From Gremmenia infestans (taxonomy: Eukaryota; Ascomycota; Leotiomycetes; Helotiales; Hamatocanthoscyphaceae), in contig JAFEVB010000001.1 in assembly GCA_032629725.1 (NCBI GenBank), positions 620,001 through 684,000 of the forward strand: a DNA stretch of 64,000 nucleotides, in the 5' to 3' direction. This document shows positions 23,859-34,635 of the stretch, piece by piece (positions within the stretch are counted from its first letter, which is position 1; each line of letters opens with the position of its first letter). The notes below the pieces were generated by a model. It saw nothing but the letters and a program-made list of their open reading frames with translations, was not told the origin of the DNA and searched no databases. The translations under genes were made by a program, and so were the position numbers.

Positions 23859-25134
23859 CTATGTGGAAGTCTGTGACTGCTGTGATGCAGCGGGGATGTC
23901 CCACTGGTCTGTGTCGATGAAGCTTCCCCAGCTCTCACCGTTGATTCCTGGGGTACCAGTAAGAGTTTCGTTGCCGTTGCCAATTTTGAGGGCATCGTCA
24001 AAGAAACTCTGATTGGCATCAGACTGATTGAAAGCGGATGGCGCGAGCGTGGAGTGTAAACCATCGAAGCTCGGAAATGTCTGCGGCGGTTTTACAGTGT
24101 CTGATGTACTTTGCCATTGAGCATCAAAATTCCAGTGGTTGTCAGACTGGTTATCACTCCCGTTCATCAGCATATGCATATAAGGATCATTCATTGTAGA
24201 TCCAAGCATTATTTGTTGTTCGGCTGGAAGTGTACTGCTGAAAGGCCCATAATTCTGACCACTAGTGAAAGAGCCCATGTTGTTATTATTGTTGTTATTG
24301 TTGTACGTGGACGATATAATTGGTTTCTGGTGTGGGATTTGCTGCGAAGAAAAGGAACCTGGCGGAAATGAAGGTCTTGACTTGGAGCTCGAAGCGGAGG
24401 TTGGAGTTGGTGATTCAGAAGGCGAATCCGATTTTGCCTTTACAGCAGGCAGAGACAAGCGCCGATCACCGTTTGGTTGACCCGTAGTGTTGTGAGAGAA
24501 GTTTCCAGATATCTCCTGGGGAATGAACATCGAAGCTGACCGCTGGTGACTGGATCCACTATCTTGCTGTGGTCTAGCTGAAGGATATGGAGATTGTCGG
24601 TGGGACGTAGAGGTCTGTTGTTGTTGCTGCCTCAACTGCTGCGCTTGGTGGGTAAGCATTGGTGAAGGGAACGTTGAACTTTGACCGAATTGCTGCCCAC
24701 CGCCGTACTGCTGATCATAGGAATTGTTGACAGCTTGCTCTACTGCACTCCTCATGGCAACGTTACTCGTCAAGTACGCAGACAAGCGCTTATTGAAGTC
24801 GACGGATCCTGTGTGAAGATGGGCCGTGAGCCGTCTGTACTGGGAAGGAAGGTCATCATCCTCCTCTTCGTACATCTCCTCGTTGATAACATCTTGCTCG
24901 GTGACACGCAGTGAGCGGCCCGTTCGCCTCTTATGTATTTCTGAAGCTCTCCTCGCAGATTCCACACGGGCCTCTAGACTTCTGTCGCTCCTTCGTGATG
25001 CAGCAATATACGCTCGCTCCTGATTCTCTTCGTGGGTTCTCTCGGTCTAGAGATATTAGTGTTTATGACTGATGATAAGCAGAGTGACATACCTTAATAG
25101 CTTTGGCGGGTGGCATTGTCCTCGTTGGAGGCAT
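23859..25134 (-). CDS. Conserved fungal protein with charged N-terminus and disordered Q/S-rich tail
   Basis: 409 residues from two exons, 25134-25093 and 25046-23859, joined over a 46-bp intron (donor GTATGT, acceptor CTCTAG). Exon 1 encodes MPPTRTMPPAKAIK; exon 2 continues TERTHEENQERAYIAASRR. Residues 15-110 are highly charged and look conserved: RSLEARVESARRASEIHKRR, then RVTEQDVINEEMYEEEDDD and a RRLTAHL block. The rest is low-complexity with poly-Gln, poly-Asn and Ser/Pro stretches, and ends in a Trp/Asp-rich segment (SWGSFIDTDQWD) resembling an acidic activation region. I recognise the N-terminal block as typical of filamentous ascomycetes but not its function; a transcription-related role is inference from composition alone. 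Confidence 0.75.
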
Positions 25135-25767
25135 ACTATGGAAGAGGGTCCTATGGAAAGGGGTCCCCTATATAGTGCGGAGGGGACTTGAAGGTCCGAT
25201 GATAAATAATACGGGGTGATTCGAGACCGATATAGGGTCCAGTATTTTAATTGTTTGGTAGGCTAATGACGTTGATTGTGGGGGAAATAGCTCTAGTCGC
25301 GATTCGAGAAGGGCGGAAGGTTAAAAGCACGAAGTACTGCTTGGTCGGTGGTCTGGCTGGAATATTACAAAGGAGGAGACGAGAGAACAAGATCAATGGC
25401 TGGTTCGCACCTGCCACGGTTCGTGTTATGAAAGGAATGGGTGGCGCGGAGGCGGAGGAGGAGGAGGAGGAGGTATAAAGGGGCTTGGTTTGGTGATTTG
25501 CCGCGATGGTCGGCAACTCTTAAAGCACTCGCGGATCGAAGTCAACAAGCGAGTCTGAATTATCGGACGAGAAGAACAAGGGAAAGGCAAGAAGAGACAA
25601 TGGATGATGGAATTGATTTAGAGGGATTCCAATAAGAATTGTAAATTGATCGTATCGTACTCTGAGTAGAGGGTAAGCAAGTGAGTAGGGACAAACAATT
25701 AATTCGGAAGAGAAACCGAAACGAACACAAGGGTAGAGGAGAGGAGGGAGCACGTCTCTTAATAGAT

Positions 25768-25795
25768 AAGCTCAAGCTCAAGCTCAAGCTCAAGC
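25768..25795. repeat. AGCTCA hexanucleotide repeat
   Basis: Nearly five tandem copies of a six-base unit in noncoding sequence. Confidence 0.9.
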
Positions 25796-25866
25796 AACAG
25801 CTCCTCCCCCCCCCCTAGTATTGGTCTGGCCTACCTTACTCAAACCTTAATAAAAAATTCAGGTGG

Positions 25867-25904
25867 GAACAAGGAACAAGGACAAGGACAAGGACAAGGA
25901 CAAG
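25867..25904. repeat. AAGGAC hexanucleotide repeat
   Basis: About six copies, the first one imperfect (AAGGAA). Confidence 0.88.
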
Positions 25905-27223
25905 TTCCAATTAAAGCGGCACGTTTCTTCTATCTAATTCAAATTCCCCTCACCAGTCTGCATGCGGCTTCCAAGAATGCCATGGTCGCATGACGGAAGG
26001 GTCCTAGGTGGCCAATCACAGATCAAAGGCGATGGGCGGGGGTGGAAGGTGGCAAACTAGTTTATGACAAAGCAGACGCCCCTCCTCTCTTCCGCCACGA
26101 CTCGGCCTGGCTCTGTGACCACGATGGTCGACCCCCTGCTGCAAGCGAGATTCTAGCGTCGATCTGTGAGATAGCCGATACGCCATCCTGTGCCCTCCCC
26201 TTCGTAGATCCCTGGCTGGAGAAGCAGCGGAGGTGGAGATAGCCTCCGCTTCTACGGAGTACTTGTACGTACTTCTATTTCAAATATACCTAGGTATACT
26301 AATGTTTATTTCAATGTCCTTCAGATAGGGACCTACCCAATACCTACCTACCTACTGCTATGCTATGCTATGCTATGCTTTCGTATTCGGGTTGCCCCCT
26401 CTTCACGCACCCTTCCCGGCGGGACACACAGATTTCAACAGCTTCCGCCGCCACGCATCACTGGTTACATAGTATAGCATGGCTGCGGGAGTTCCGTTCC
26501 TCAGCTATCACCATGGCTAGGAATCCGTTGTTGATAGCTGCCGAGGGTCAGGTAAGGTGTAGAACATCTCTGGTCCTAAGCTTATGAGAAGTGATGGTCA
26601 AAGCGTATTCGTCTTCGGAAAGCTTTGACCTCCCCTCTATGGACCTCCATAGACCTCCCGAGGAAAAGGAGACGATTTCCAGGGTGTCAGTCACTAGCGC
26701 AGATCTGAGACGAAAATATAGGTACTTGCACCGAATACTCTGTAAAGTACCCAAATTACAGTACCATTACCAAAAATATGGGATTTATAAAACCCTATTG
26801 TCAATCCAGGGAAGTCGTCCCCTGCACGCCCTATTGGTTGTGGTCTGCCTTAAAACCCTGACGTACCGGCAATTGTTTCTGGTCATGTGCTTGTCTCGTA
26901 GCACGCACCTGTGGCAGTCTATCGAAAAGGCGTTCGCTTTCCGATTGTGACTTCCGAAATACCGGTATTTACCAACTACCATACCCTTTAAACATGTCGT
27001 CGCATATGCCGCTGTCGATGTAGAGATGCAAAATTGCAAGTCGACATCGAATTACCATGTAGTATCAACCCCATGTCCGAATTGCTTCCCAATCCGTGCT
27101 AGATTGAGCCGTGTATACTCACTCCCCTTACTACCACCAGCGATATACTCCATATGCCTCATGTTCACTGCAGACACAGTTTCAGACGAATTGGTGTCCA
27201 TTGTCCATCTTTTCCACCCACAC

Positions 27224-28055
27224 TCAAGTCGATGGTGCATCTGTCAACGGCACGTATCTCACACCATAAAGCTTCTTCTTCGTAACCGCCCCCTTTGTAT
27301 CCTTATCCACGGTCCAAATGTGCTGGTCACCATAACCATTCGGATCCTCGACAGGAATAAATATCCTACCCCCCGCAGTCAGCTCTCCTTCACTGCCAAT
27401 ACCAGACCCTGACTTACCGTCCAGGACTCCTCAGCTGTTCAATCAACTCGTCGTGCAACTCCACCGCTGCTGCACCGACATGAATAGCATCCCAACCTTC
27501 CTCGTCCTTCAATCCTTTCCTGCCATCCCCAACAACAAACTCTACCAACCCAGTACTCATCATCTCTATCCCCCTCTCACTCTTCCCCATATTGCCTTCC
27601 CCCAACTCCTTCAATGCCTTGATATGCTCCAGTCCCACAACTCTTCCTCCCATCCCACCATCTCGTACCAACTCAGCAAGTACAGCTGTGAGATATCCCG
27701 AGCCGGAGCCAATATCCAGCACTCTTGAGCCAGGTTTGAGAAACGGTAAGAGAGATTCGCATGCTGAGGCGTGCATATGCGGCGCGGAGATGGTAGCTGC
27801 GTGGCCGATGGACTGGGGGGAGTCTTCATATGCGTAAGAAGGGGAGGGGCAATAGTGTGCTCGGTCAACCTGTTATTACTGTCAGACTTTCTCTTTCTCC
27901 CTCTATCCAGTTTCAGATCATAAAGCAACAACGCAGGAGAAAGGGTGCACTACCTTCATCATAGCATCCCTAACCCTCGCACTCGTAATCAACCCATTCT
28001 TAAACAAGTTATCAATCAACTCAACATTCGTCTTTCCCGAGCAGCGCCAGGCCAT
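27224..28055 (-). CDS. PCMT1: Protein-L-isoaspartate (D-aspartate) O-methyltransferase
   Basis: SAM-dependent repair enzyme that methylates isoaspartyl residues in aged proteins; class I Rossmann fold. Exons are 28055-27954, 27869-27418 and 27365-27224, giving 231 residues, the usual length. Start MAWRCSGKTNVELIDNLFKN is characteristic, as is the DRAHYCP motif after the first intron. ISAPHMHASACESL is the family substrate/cofactor loop, GSRVLDIGSGSGYLTAV is motif I for SAM, and VVGLEH is post-I. VVGDGRKG and DAIHVGAA complete motifs II and III. The C-terminus after the second splice reads RIFIPVEDPNGYGDQHIW. The introns of 84 and 52 bp have clean borders. Cytosolic, no targeting sequence seen. 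Confidence 0.95.
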
Positions 28056-30732
28056 TGTGCTTGCTCCGAGGAAGCGGAAGAGGGGTGTTAGGAACGGCAG
28101 TTTGTCGTTTGTTCTCGTCGAATTGGATGATTGTGAGTTGATATGACGGAATTTACAACGATCTTCGAAGTTCCATATTTTACATGACCATTGGAACGTT
28201 GTTCTGAGGATAAAAGAACCATCAGGGTGGAATTGCGGGGGACGAGAGGTTCGGGTTCAGCTTGGCGCGCTAGTCAACCCCCCGCTTCTTGAAGTGGAAC
28301 TCTCCCTCGAACTTCCTTCTCTAAACATCAAAAGCGATATATTCAAATACAAAGTTCACTCTCAACTTCTTTGCATGTAGTGTAGGCATGCAAACATGTA
28401 TATAAAGTGAGTCTTGTCTAGCTGTTGAAAGCCGAACTTTGAAGGTACATCCGTCATACATTGCTTCAAGTATCGATCCTACTCTGCACAACAAGTATAT
28501 TAGGCAGTGCCTTGACCATAGTTGGTCGGCCCCTCACATTCAACACTGTTCTTTTTCTTTCAGCGCTGTATTTCAAGGCCACTCGTTTGCTTCATACATT
28601 TAGCTGCTGGTTGGATATCTTCATGCCATGTGAAATAATCACGCAGGTACAGCTCCATACGATGCCTACTCTTTGGTGCCCGAAGGATTAACAATAATTT
28701 CATATCTGTATTCCTCATGCCACCATCGCAGAGTTCTAGAACTATCATCAGATGCATGAAGGCGTTGGTACCGTGGAATAAGACTGTAGCAATGGACCAC
28801 TTAGCGGACACGGGTCACCCGAAATAAGAGCGTCTGGGTGACTTTAAGCTATTTTTATATTCTGTTTTAGTGATGAAGATGCACAGTATCTTTTGCTGCT
28901 TTCTAGACTTTCATGGCGGCTGAAATCTGGAAATAAGTGACGAGGGGCATGTATCTAGAAAGGCGACGATGCATGGGATATATAGCAAGTGTCTTGAATT
29001 ACTTCTTTATTTTTTTTGGTATAATTGATCTTAAGAGCTTGAGATTATGGCAACTTGCTAGTCTCTTCACTGCTGGGACAGGTATCCTGCTCAGCCAGCA
29101 AGGAAGTCCCACAAGCTAATATTAAGAATTCTATAGACTCGGGTGGCTCATCAAAAACTTCTACTTACCTCTAATACTTGTTCAATTGCCTTTCTCCTTC
29201 CGCCTTCTCCATTGTATCTTCATTCTGCGCCATCGTCACATCAAGCAGTGTTACGACAACAAACTTGCCAACATAAACCACAGCAGCTTCCGGTACTGTA
29301 CCGGTGCGGACGGCTACGTCTCAGCTTGCAAGTGGGCCAACCAGCAGCGGCGTTATGACTTCTATTGCCACTTCAACTTCTACCGCATGTGCTACTTCAC
29401 CTTTATTCTTTTGCGGCGATTCCGAGTGCAAGGTTGCCTATTGAATCGCACAGTTTCTCGATTCCGCTGCCACATCTACCATCAGACCCCCAAACTTTAT
29501 AGGCAACAGTAATTTTCTCGCTTAGACTTCCACCTCCATCAAATCCATATTCAAGAATTTGGCAGTCAGTCAGTGCTGGTGTTCTGAGTCTTGTGGTACC
29601 TGTGACACCAGACTCTATTTACCATTGATCATCGCCACATGGTTTGACAACAAGAATGAAAGCGTCATTTGGGGACTGCGACTTCATCTAGTTGCCATGA
29701 ACGACCAGCTTTACAAACACCTTTGTAATATTCAAGCCCGAGTTCGTCGGCGAAACCACGAGCGTGAATAAAGCCAACAATGTAATTACTGCCACATTTT
29801 CATCCTCCTGTGGCTCTCCTATCCAGTCAATCCCACAATAATCTAAACATATGACTTCTACTATTGTTTTCCTAACCGCTCCTCCCCCTCCAAGTCCCAT
29901 CAAAGCCCGCTATAATCTTTCTATCCTCTTCTTCTCCTCCGCATCCCAACACAGAGCCCGCAATACAATAATATCTCATCTCAAATTACCTACCACCTAC
30001 CTGCCACCCAGAACTCCAATGCAACGTCTATCCCAGCACCCCGCGGCTGCATTCACAGCCTAGCAATCAATTCCAGCTCTCGCTATCAATACACCCAGAC
30101 ACCAAAAAAATCCATCCTCTCATTCCAATCAATAGTCACACCTTACTTTTTATTAAAAGCATTACAAAAACACAACAAGCACAAACTCAAAATCCGAAAT
30201 CCACAGCTTATCATGTATTGGGAAACTAGCGGAGAGAATAATGTATAAGACGACGAAGAATAGTCTTACTACAGCACAGTACGCTGTTTGGTGATCTGAG
30301 TTAGGGGGTTAGATGACCCGTAGATAATGGGGCTGAGAGGATAAGAGATGAGGGGGAGGGGGGAAGTTTTGAAAGGCCGGCTCTAGCGATGCTACTGTAA
30401 AGAATATAACTGGAACAAGTTGAGAAGCTGAAATAGGACCGAGAAGCTACTAGCTACTGATATCCTAGAGTTCAGAAATCATATGCACCGGTTGCAACAA
30501 TTGTACAGTATTCTCACTTCAAACTTAAGGAAAGCGGGTAGTAGATAGATAGATAGATGTTGTAAAGGTATCCAGGGGCATGACTTAGAATTCCATAATC
30601 CCAACTCGAACATCCCAAACGGGCAACATTGAACCAGCCAAGCCTTAGTACTAAATTGTAATTCGATGTCTGCCTGCTTGCTAAAAGAACGCCCAGCTCC
30701 ATCCCCAAACTCCAACATATCCGACAACTGCA
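28056..30732. other. 2.7-kb spacer with a possible decayed gene
   Basis: No intact gene could be supported. Between about 29160 and 29850 on plus, several frames are rich in Ser/Thr or end in gene-like stretches but are broken by stops (see the separate entry). A GATA-type tetranucleotide tract sits at 30542-30558. The rest shows nothing recognisable. Confidence 0.5.
29160..29850 (+). pseudogene. Possible decayed Ser/Thr-rich (secreted?) protein gene
   Basis: In one plus frame, residues like ATSQLASGPTSSGVM and TSTACATSPLFFCGDSEC are typical of secreted fungal mucin-like proteins but are interrupted by TAA near 29274 and a stop after VAY. From about 29520 another frame continues to a plausible end (FKPEFVGETTSVNKANN, stop near 29840) and is interrupted by TGA, TAG and TGA codons that are each one C-to-T change from CGA or CAG. 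No intron arrangement I tried removes the stops. This could be a relic altered by repeat-induced point mutation, or chance. Confidence 0.25.
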
Positions 30733-31934
30733 TTAGACGACAGTCTCGGCTTCCTCTCCAGTAGCAATTACAGGTATATTCAGGCCCCGATCTGGACTCT
30801 GCAACACCAACTGCTCGTGCCTTCTCGCCTTTAAGAAATCGCTCACGGCTCTGATCAGGATGAACCATCCGACTATCATCAGGATATACGCCATCCATTC
30901 GCTACTAGCAATATCGCCAATGCCTCCAGACGATGCCGTGTTGTCCATTCCCCCAGCACCAGCTTGCACCTGGTTAGGATCAAAGTCGTGGCTATTTGGA
31001 TCTGGCGGCTGCGAATAATTGGGATCCGCACCATTTGCAGGCGGAGCAGACCCGCTACCTGTGCCTTTCATCCAGAACCCGTACTGCACAAGAGTGATGC
31101 CTAGACCGGCGCGTGAACCATTTTTGGCTGCGTGTGTGGTATGTAGGAGGTAGGTGAGGAGAAAGCCGACGAATTGGAAGGACATGGAGATCATGCCGTT
31201 CCAGATGAACGAGAAGACGGAGCCGACGGGGAGACCTTCGACGTAGACTTCATCAGGTCCGCCGAGGCCTGGAGCAAGGATGGTCGTTTCCCAGTATGGA
31301 GGTGCTGCATCTGCGGCTGCTTGTTCGTATGTCTGATTTATATTAGCATGATTCTTTCATAAATACATGTACTCAACTTACGGGTGGGTGCTCCTCCTTC
31401 TCACTCCCAGCATCTGGCTTAGCGCTCAGATTCGCGAATACCCCATCAGACCCCGATCCGCCACCGTATACTCTCCCAGTTGTCGGTGTTGGGGCAAAGA
31501 CTGGTAAGATCGTCGCCCTCCGTTCTATGACGGGCGGCCGTGTTTCAGCCGCGGATGTCGATTCCAGGGTGGTTTGTTCCGCAGGAGCAATAGGCTGCCC
31601 GCGCATTAATCGCTGTCTATCATCCCCATCATTCTCCTCCTCGCTATCCGATCCATCCGCATCGAAAGTATCGGCGAGGTTTTGGTCAACAGCCGTCGGG
31701 TGGGATTCGCTTGCGAGGTGTCGTGAAGTGGGAGAAGAGGCTCGCGATCGGAAGGATGGGGGAGGCGAGGTCGGTACTATGGGGCTATGGAGAGTATCTT
31801 CATCATTTGCAGATACCTGTAAACCATCTGTTAGCATTATTGTCATCTTCGTGGGAGGCCGGCCTGAGACGATTGCGTGGCGAGGCTTGGCTGAGCGATA
31901 CGATACGTACCCTTTCATATCGTTGTGAACTCAT
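30733..31934 (-). CDS. BSD2: BSD2/Ndfip-like membrane adaptor of the Rsp5/Nedd4 ubiquitin ligase
   Basis: A membrane protein that recruits a Nedd4-type ligase to metal transporters and other cargo for vacuolar sorting (yeast Bsd2, mammalian Ndfip1). Exons are 31934-31911, 31816-31382 and 31332-30733, giving 352 residues. The N-terminal 150 residues are disordered and acidic. Two PY-like motifs flank the second splice: HPPTYEQ and APPYWET, the expected WW-domain ligands. Then EVYVEGLPVGSVFSFIWNG leads into hydrophobic segments (ISMSFQFVGFLLTYLLH, a Gly-rich LGITLVQYGFW and MAYILMIVGWFILIRAV), consistent with three membrane spans. It is head-to-head with the Cbp6-like gene, 339 bp apart. Exon 1 encodes only MSSQRYER. 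Confidence 0.9.
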
Positions 31935-32273
31935 CGCGAGGAAGTGGGAGAAAAGACAAAGAAAAGCAGATGATGGCAAAGACGACTCGGAAAGAGTCTG
32001 GGTATCAAGAGGAGGGGCAGAAGAAGAAGTAGGAGGAGTAGAAGTGAAAGGAAAGTGGTGGTGGTGGTGTAGGTGTAGTTTGTCAGTCAGGAGGTCGCCG
32101 CAATGGTCGTGGGTCGTACGTCTTAGCGCGCGGAGTTTGAGGCGGGCGCGGTGCATTGATTCATCTAGCAGACCCCTGTACTCATACTGTGATCATACTC
32201 CGTAATGCACGTCAACACTTTCTTTGCCAAAAAAACGTAAATGAAGCTTCCTCTTTGAAACAATTTATTCGTA
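31935..32273. promoter_or_regulatory. Bidirectional promoter, BSD2 and CBP6-like gene
   Basis: 339 bp between divergent starts. It contains one exact TACTCCGTA motif at 32196-32204 and a CAC/CCA-rich purine-pyrimidine stretch near 32030-32070. Confidence 0.5.
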
Positions 32274-32759
32274 ATGTCTTCGTCCGTAAGTCGTTTGTCT
32301 GCATAGACGTCCATACCCTCTTACTAATAGTCATTGAAAACCAGGTAGCATACAAACACTACATCCGAGCCCTCTCCCACTGGCCAAAGGATGCTCTTCG
32401 ACCCGACTGCCAGTTCCAAGATGTTATACGGCGGCGCGTAGACAAGCGCTTCTTCCCTGTGGAGGGACAAAAGCCTGCTGATGAGAAGGCCGAGTTGGAG
32501 CAAGTCAATGCTTTGTATTCGTTGCTGGGAAATCGATATGTTCAAAAAGTATGGCTTTTTCTTTTGCAAGACCGTAATAAACATGTCATTGACTAATTCT
32601 TTTTTGTTTGAATAGTATCGAATTACTGGAGACTTGATGAAGCCGCAGAGTAATCCAACACATTATACCGACCTGATTCATGAGTTGGACGCTGTGCCAA
32701 ACAGGACATGGTGGGGAAATATGACGAACAGATGGAAGGGATTTTTACGATTCAAATGA
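32274..32759 (+). CDS. CBP6: Cytochrome b assembly/translation factor, Cbp6/UQCC2 family
   Basis: A small mitochondrial protein that, with its Cbp3 partner, binds newly made cytochrome b for complex III assembly. Exons are 32274-32285 (12 nt, MSSS), 32345-32548 and 32616-32759, giving 119 residues. The body starts VAYKHYIRALSHWPKDALRP and continues DCQFQDVIRRRVDKRF, the conserved YRxxLxxWPxD...LxxxLxxRVxxxF pattern of UQCC2/Cbp6. Then LYSLLGNRYVQKYRITG precedes a C-terminal tail ending NRWKGFLRFK. The introns (59 and 67 bp) have GTAAGT and GTATGG donors. No long presequence, as in yeast Cbp6. The family match is by motif only, so moderately sure. Confidence 0.75.
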
Positions 32760-32973
32760 ACAAAACATTAGCAGTGGCAGAACCTACAGATCAATTTGTA
32801 TCAATATTGTACATACTGGCAAGTGGCGTTTAGTTGGAATTTGGAATCAAAATATAGAATGAGAAGTCAAGACCTTCTATTCAGCTCTTTCTCTACCTGT
32901 TAACTCCGGAACGCCCTGCTATTACAGCTCAAATGATGCCTACTATACAACTGTATTTCACATCCCAGCGGCC

Positions 32974-34147
32974 TCAAATATATTTCTTCTCCGGATCCAA
33001 CTTATCCATCAAATCAATACTCTTCTCATACATCGTAAACACAATCCCGCCACTCAACACCAGTCTCACCAACCTAGGCAACGCACCACTCCAAAACGTC
33101 AACATCCCCTCATTCTTCGCAATTTGAGCTGCGCAGGCAAAGGTATTCTTATACAACTTCTTGGCCTCGATACTTTGCATCCTTGTCTTGACGGTATCAA
33201 GCGGCTGCGTCACATACACCGTAATCAACCCCGCAACACCACCAATCCCAAAGGTAGCCATAGCGCCTAACTTTTCTCCCGGAGCAGTGTATGATTGCGC
33301 CAATTGGCGTAGGAAAGTGTAGGAGCCGAAACGAGTTGCGCTGTTGGCTGCTTGTCGAGCGGTTGTAGGTACAAATCCTTGGAAGAAGCCTCTAAGGCCG
33401 CGCTCGCGGGCGATGATAGGGACGGCGTGAAGGAAACCGCGCATGCGGGGCTTGGGCGATTTTCTATCGTCGATTCTGTATGGTATCAGCATTGTATTTT
33501 CCTGGGGAAGAGGGGGGTGGATACAATGTAGTCTTGATACTTTCAAATGGGGTAACTGCAAGCAATGACTCCGTGACTCCTGCTCCAAATCCTGCAATGA
33601 CCGTCCTGGGACCAGAGATCTTGCCGTCTGCATCTTGTAACAAGGCTTTGTATTGGTCGAAGGCTACGAATCCTGTTCACACCACAGCTATTAGCACCCT
33701 GTGTACTTGCGTTCACGGCGAGGGGAACGTACGAATTCCAGCTTTCAATGAATTCCCAATGATCAGAGTCGTGCATCCCGCATACCACGCACTCCCAAAC
33801 GGTGGCCATGGCAGCTTTGCAGAGTCTGCTAATCTGCGGTTCAATTGTGTCCTTGTCTTCGCAACTGTGGTGCCGGATCGTCAGTCCATTGCGCTCCAAT
33901 TCCTTGATTACTAGGCGGCTTCGAATAGTAGAAGTCTAATCTCAGGTACAAAAGATATACATACATTCCGCGGGGTAAGTGATAGCTATAAGAAGTAATT
34001 AATAAAGCTCCAGCATTGTCTAACTTGAAATGGTGGGGGAATACCTATTTCAACAGCTCCAGCTGTGGACCCAGCAATTATTGAACGTAAAGCACTGGGC
34101 CTTTCTTTTTTCTTTTCGGGCACGCTGGCCTGCTGTGCGGTCGCCAT
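32974..34147 (-). CDS. CTP1: Mitochondrial tricarboxylate (citrate) carrier
   Basis: Inner-membrane antiporter exporting citrate for malate, which supplies cytosolic acetyl-CoA; SLC25 carrier family. Exons are 34147-34045, 33985-33965 (21 nt), 33864-33733, 33672-33525 and 33475-32974, giving 301 residues, the standard carrier length. All three PX[DE]XX[KR] signatures are present: PAEFAK, PFESIK and PLDTVK. Citrate-carrier traits are FGSAWYAGCTTLIIGN, KAGIRFVAFDQYK and GLRGFFQGFVPTTARQ. The tiny second exon encodes part of the first signature. The start MATAQQASVPEKKKERPS precedes the first membrane helix SIIAGSTAGAVEIAITYP. It converges on the Cbp6-like gene with 214 bp between stops. Confidence 0.95.
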
Positions 34148-34635
34148 TGTGAGAATGTGTAGATGTGACTTTAAGTGGTGGGATGAAATAATGTTTCTGT
34201 GAAGCTTTTGTACAGTGACGAGTGATGAACTTAGCGCCGCTTTAACCATGGATTTACCGGTATCGGGACATCGCAACCATTGGTGAACCAAGTCTGAAAA
34301 ATGTACTTTTATTTGAATTTAAGCTCAATGGAGCTATGTTACATTAAATAGATCTTGGGAAAGTCTGGGATGAAGCATTGGGAGAACAAAATTCAATAGG
34401 TGCTGCTTTCAAATCTAGTAATAGTAGTTTTGTAATCCTCATCTTTGTTCCTTGTCTGCTATTCTCTACACGCTGCGATATCTCGCATTTTATGCGGCAA
34501 CGAAACATCAAATAATGTACACCGAGGTAGGTAAGTAGAATCCACTACCTCCAAATGCCTCCGTTGAACGCCAACCTTGCACACAAAGGGAAAAGGTACT
34601 TTCACAAGTTGTATATCCGTCCAATAGCTCCAATC
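34148..34635. other. Spacer between HPC2 stop and CTP1 start
   Basis: 488 bp holding the CTP1 promoter and HPC2 3' UTR, both minus-strand genes. No other gene seen. Confidence 0.5.

Larger units (their letters stand above)
25135..27223. other. 2.1-kb spacer with simple repeats
   Basis: Lies upstream of the 25134 gene and downstream of the methyltransferase gene. Open frames of 60-120 residues occur on both strands around 25250-25640 and 26360-27040, without domains or sensible splicing. Repeats: AGCTCA (25768-25795), AAGGAC (25867-25904), CTAC (26338-26354) and GCTAT (26356-26379). A CCAAT pentamer occurs at about 26012. Confidence 0.55.

Noticed and set aside
26548..27039. Short frames on both strands upstream of the methyltransferase 3' end
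   Set aside because: No domain, no splice partners, no homology recognised.
32156..32344. Long N-terminal extension of the Cbp6-like frame
   Set aside because: The frame runs through the first intron; splicing from ATG at 32274 gives a conserved start right at VAYKHYIRAL.
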